A DNA stretch of 60,711 bases. Source: Ettlia oleoabundans. Its lineage: Eukaryota > Chlorophyta > Chlorophyceae > Chlamydomonadales. The notes below the pieces were generated by a model. It was not told the origin of the DNA. It saw only the letters and a list, made by a program, of their open reading frames with translations, and did not search any database. The translations under genes were made by a program, and so were the position numbers. Positions within the stretch are counted from its first letter, which is position 1, and each line of letters opens with the position of its first letter. The stretch spans positions 1 through 60,711 of the forward strand of contig JAAMXP010000595.1 of assembly GCA_019693395.1 (NCBI GenBank), read 5' to 3'. Positions 60,435-60,711 of this stretch are shown in pieces.

Positions 60435-60711
60435 CTGCGGTGATGGGGGAAAGCAGGGAAAGACGGGGCTGGGAGTTGGAAGGAGCGGGGCACAGAAGGG
60501 GTAACACTGGAAAAATGCAGGAGAGTGAAGATTGCAAGGAGGGTGACAGGAGGGAGCAACTGCAAATGCGGGCAGGCGGCAGGACCTCCCAGGGCAAGCG
60601 CAGGTGCTGCTGATGCCACATTTACCAGCCCTTAATTTGCATGCACATCAACCTTTCCAGTCAGTGCCCCTATGAATATCCTGCGTTGGCAGAGCTTGTC
60701 CGGATCCAAAC

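Noticed and set aside
1..60711. CRISPR arrays, insertion sequences, integrated virus or retrotransposon
   Set aside because: No spaced repeats, transposase, integrase, reverse transcriptase or long terminal repeats were seen; only microsatellites and low-complexity coding repeats.

Overview
This is nuclear genomic DNA of a green alga, most likely a trebouxiophyte or another core chlorophyte, though the sequence alone does not fix the genus. The evidence is intron-dense genes (about 118 introns in 19 gene models) with strong (T/C)GCAG acceptors, a moderately high GC content with CAG/GCA-rich coding sequence, and plant-type proteins: a plastid ABC1-like kinase, a plastid MRS2-11/MGT10-type magnesium channel and a GRXS15-type glutaredoxin. 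Several genes have a TGTAA motif, the usual chlorophyte poly(A) signal, just past the stop. Gene models were assembled by hand from exon frames. In nearly every case the splice phases close and the summed coding length is a multiple of three.

Layout. 1-1382 is the 3' end of an ABC1-like kinase gene (+), convergent with TOP3A (-, 1928-8123). TOP3A is head-to-head with MDP1 (+, 8670-9694). NDUFAF6 (-, 10027-11802) is head-to-head with an RCC2-like gene (+, 12321-16041). A small LEA-like mitochondrial protein (-, 16226-17620) is head-to-head with a peroxisomal dienoyl-CoA isomerase (+, 17970-19514). A J-domain protein (-, 19853-22997) is head-to-head with a Gln-rich protein (+, 23379-24405). A TPR-methyltransferase (+, 24450-25880) and a BRCT protein (+, 26301-29158) follow. 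A CGFS glutaredoxin (-, 29482-30509) is head-to-head with GET4 (+, 30840-32366). Then come the Mg channel (+, 33006-37732), a derlin (+, 39021-41175) and a large F-box protein (+, 41670-47914). The right end holds two tandem PstS-like genes (-, 49045-53233 and 54828-58269) and the 3' part of DCAF13/SOF1 (-, 58918-60434 and beyond).

Most genes are ordinary housekeeping: decatenation, complex I and Fe-S assembly, tail-anchored protein delivery, ER-associated degradation, pre-rRNA processing and beta-oxidation. They are not a functional cluster; neighbours share divergent promoters rather than pathways.

The most interesting part is the tandem PstS-like pair. These are bacterial-type phosphate-binding-protein folds carried on 11-exon algal genes with identical intron positions. 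Both have a lipobox-like LAGC/LSGC signal-peptide end, a lost SGTT phosphate loop and a GPI-like C-terminal tail. Upstream of one copy is a cluster of GTAC cores, three of them spaced exactly 11 bp. A second unusual trait is the high proportion of GC-AG introns: seven, in seven different genes.
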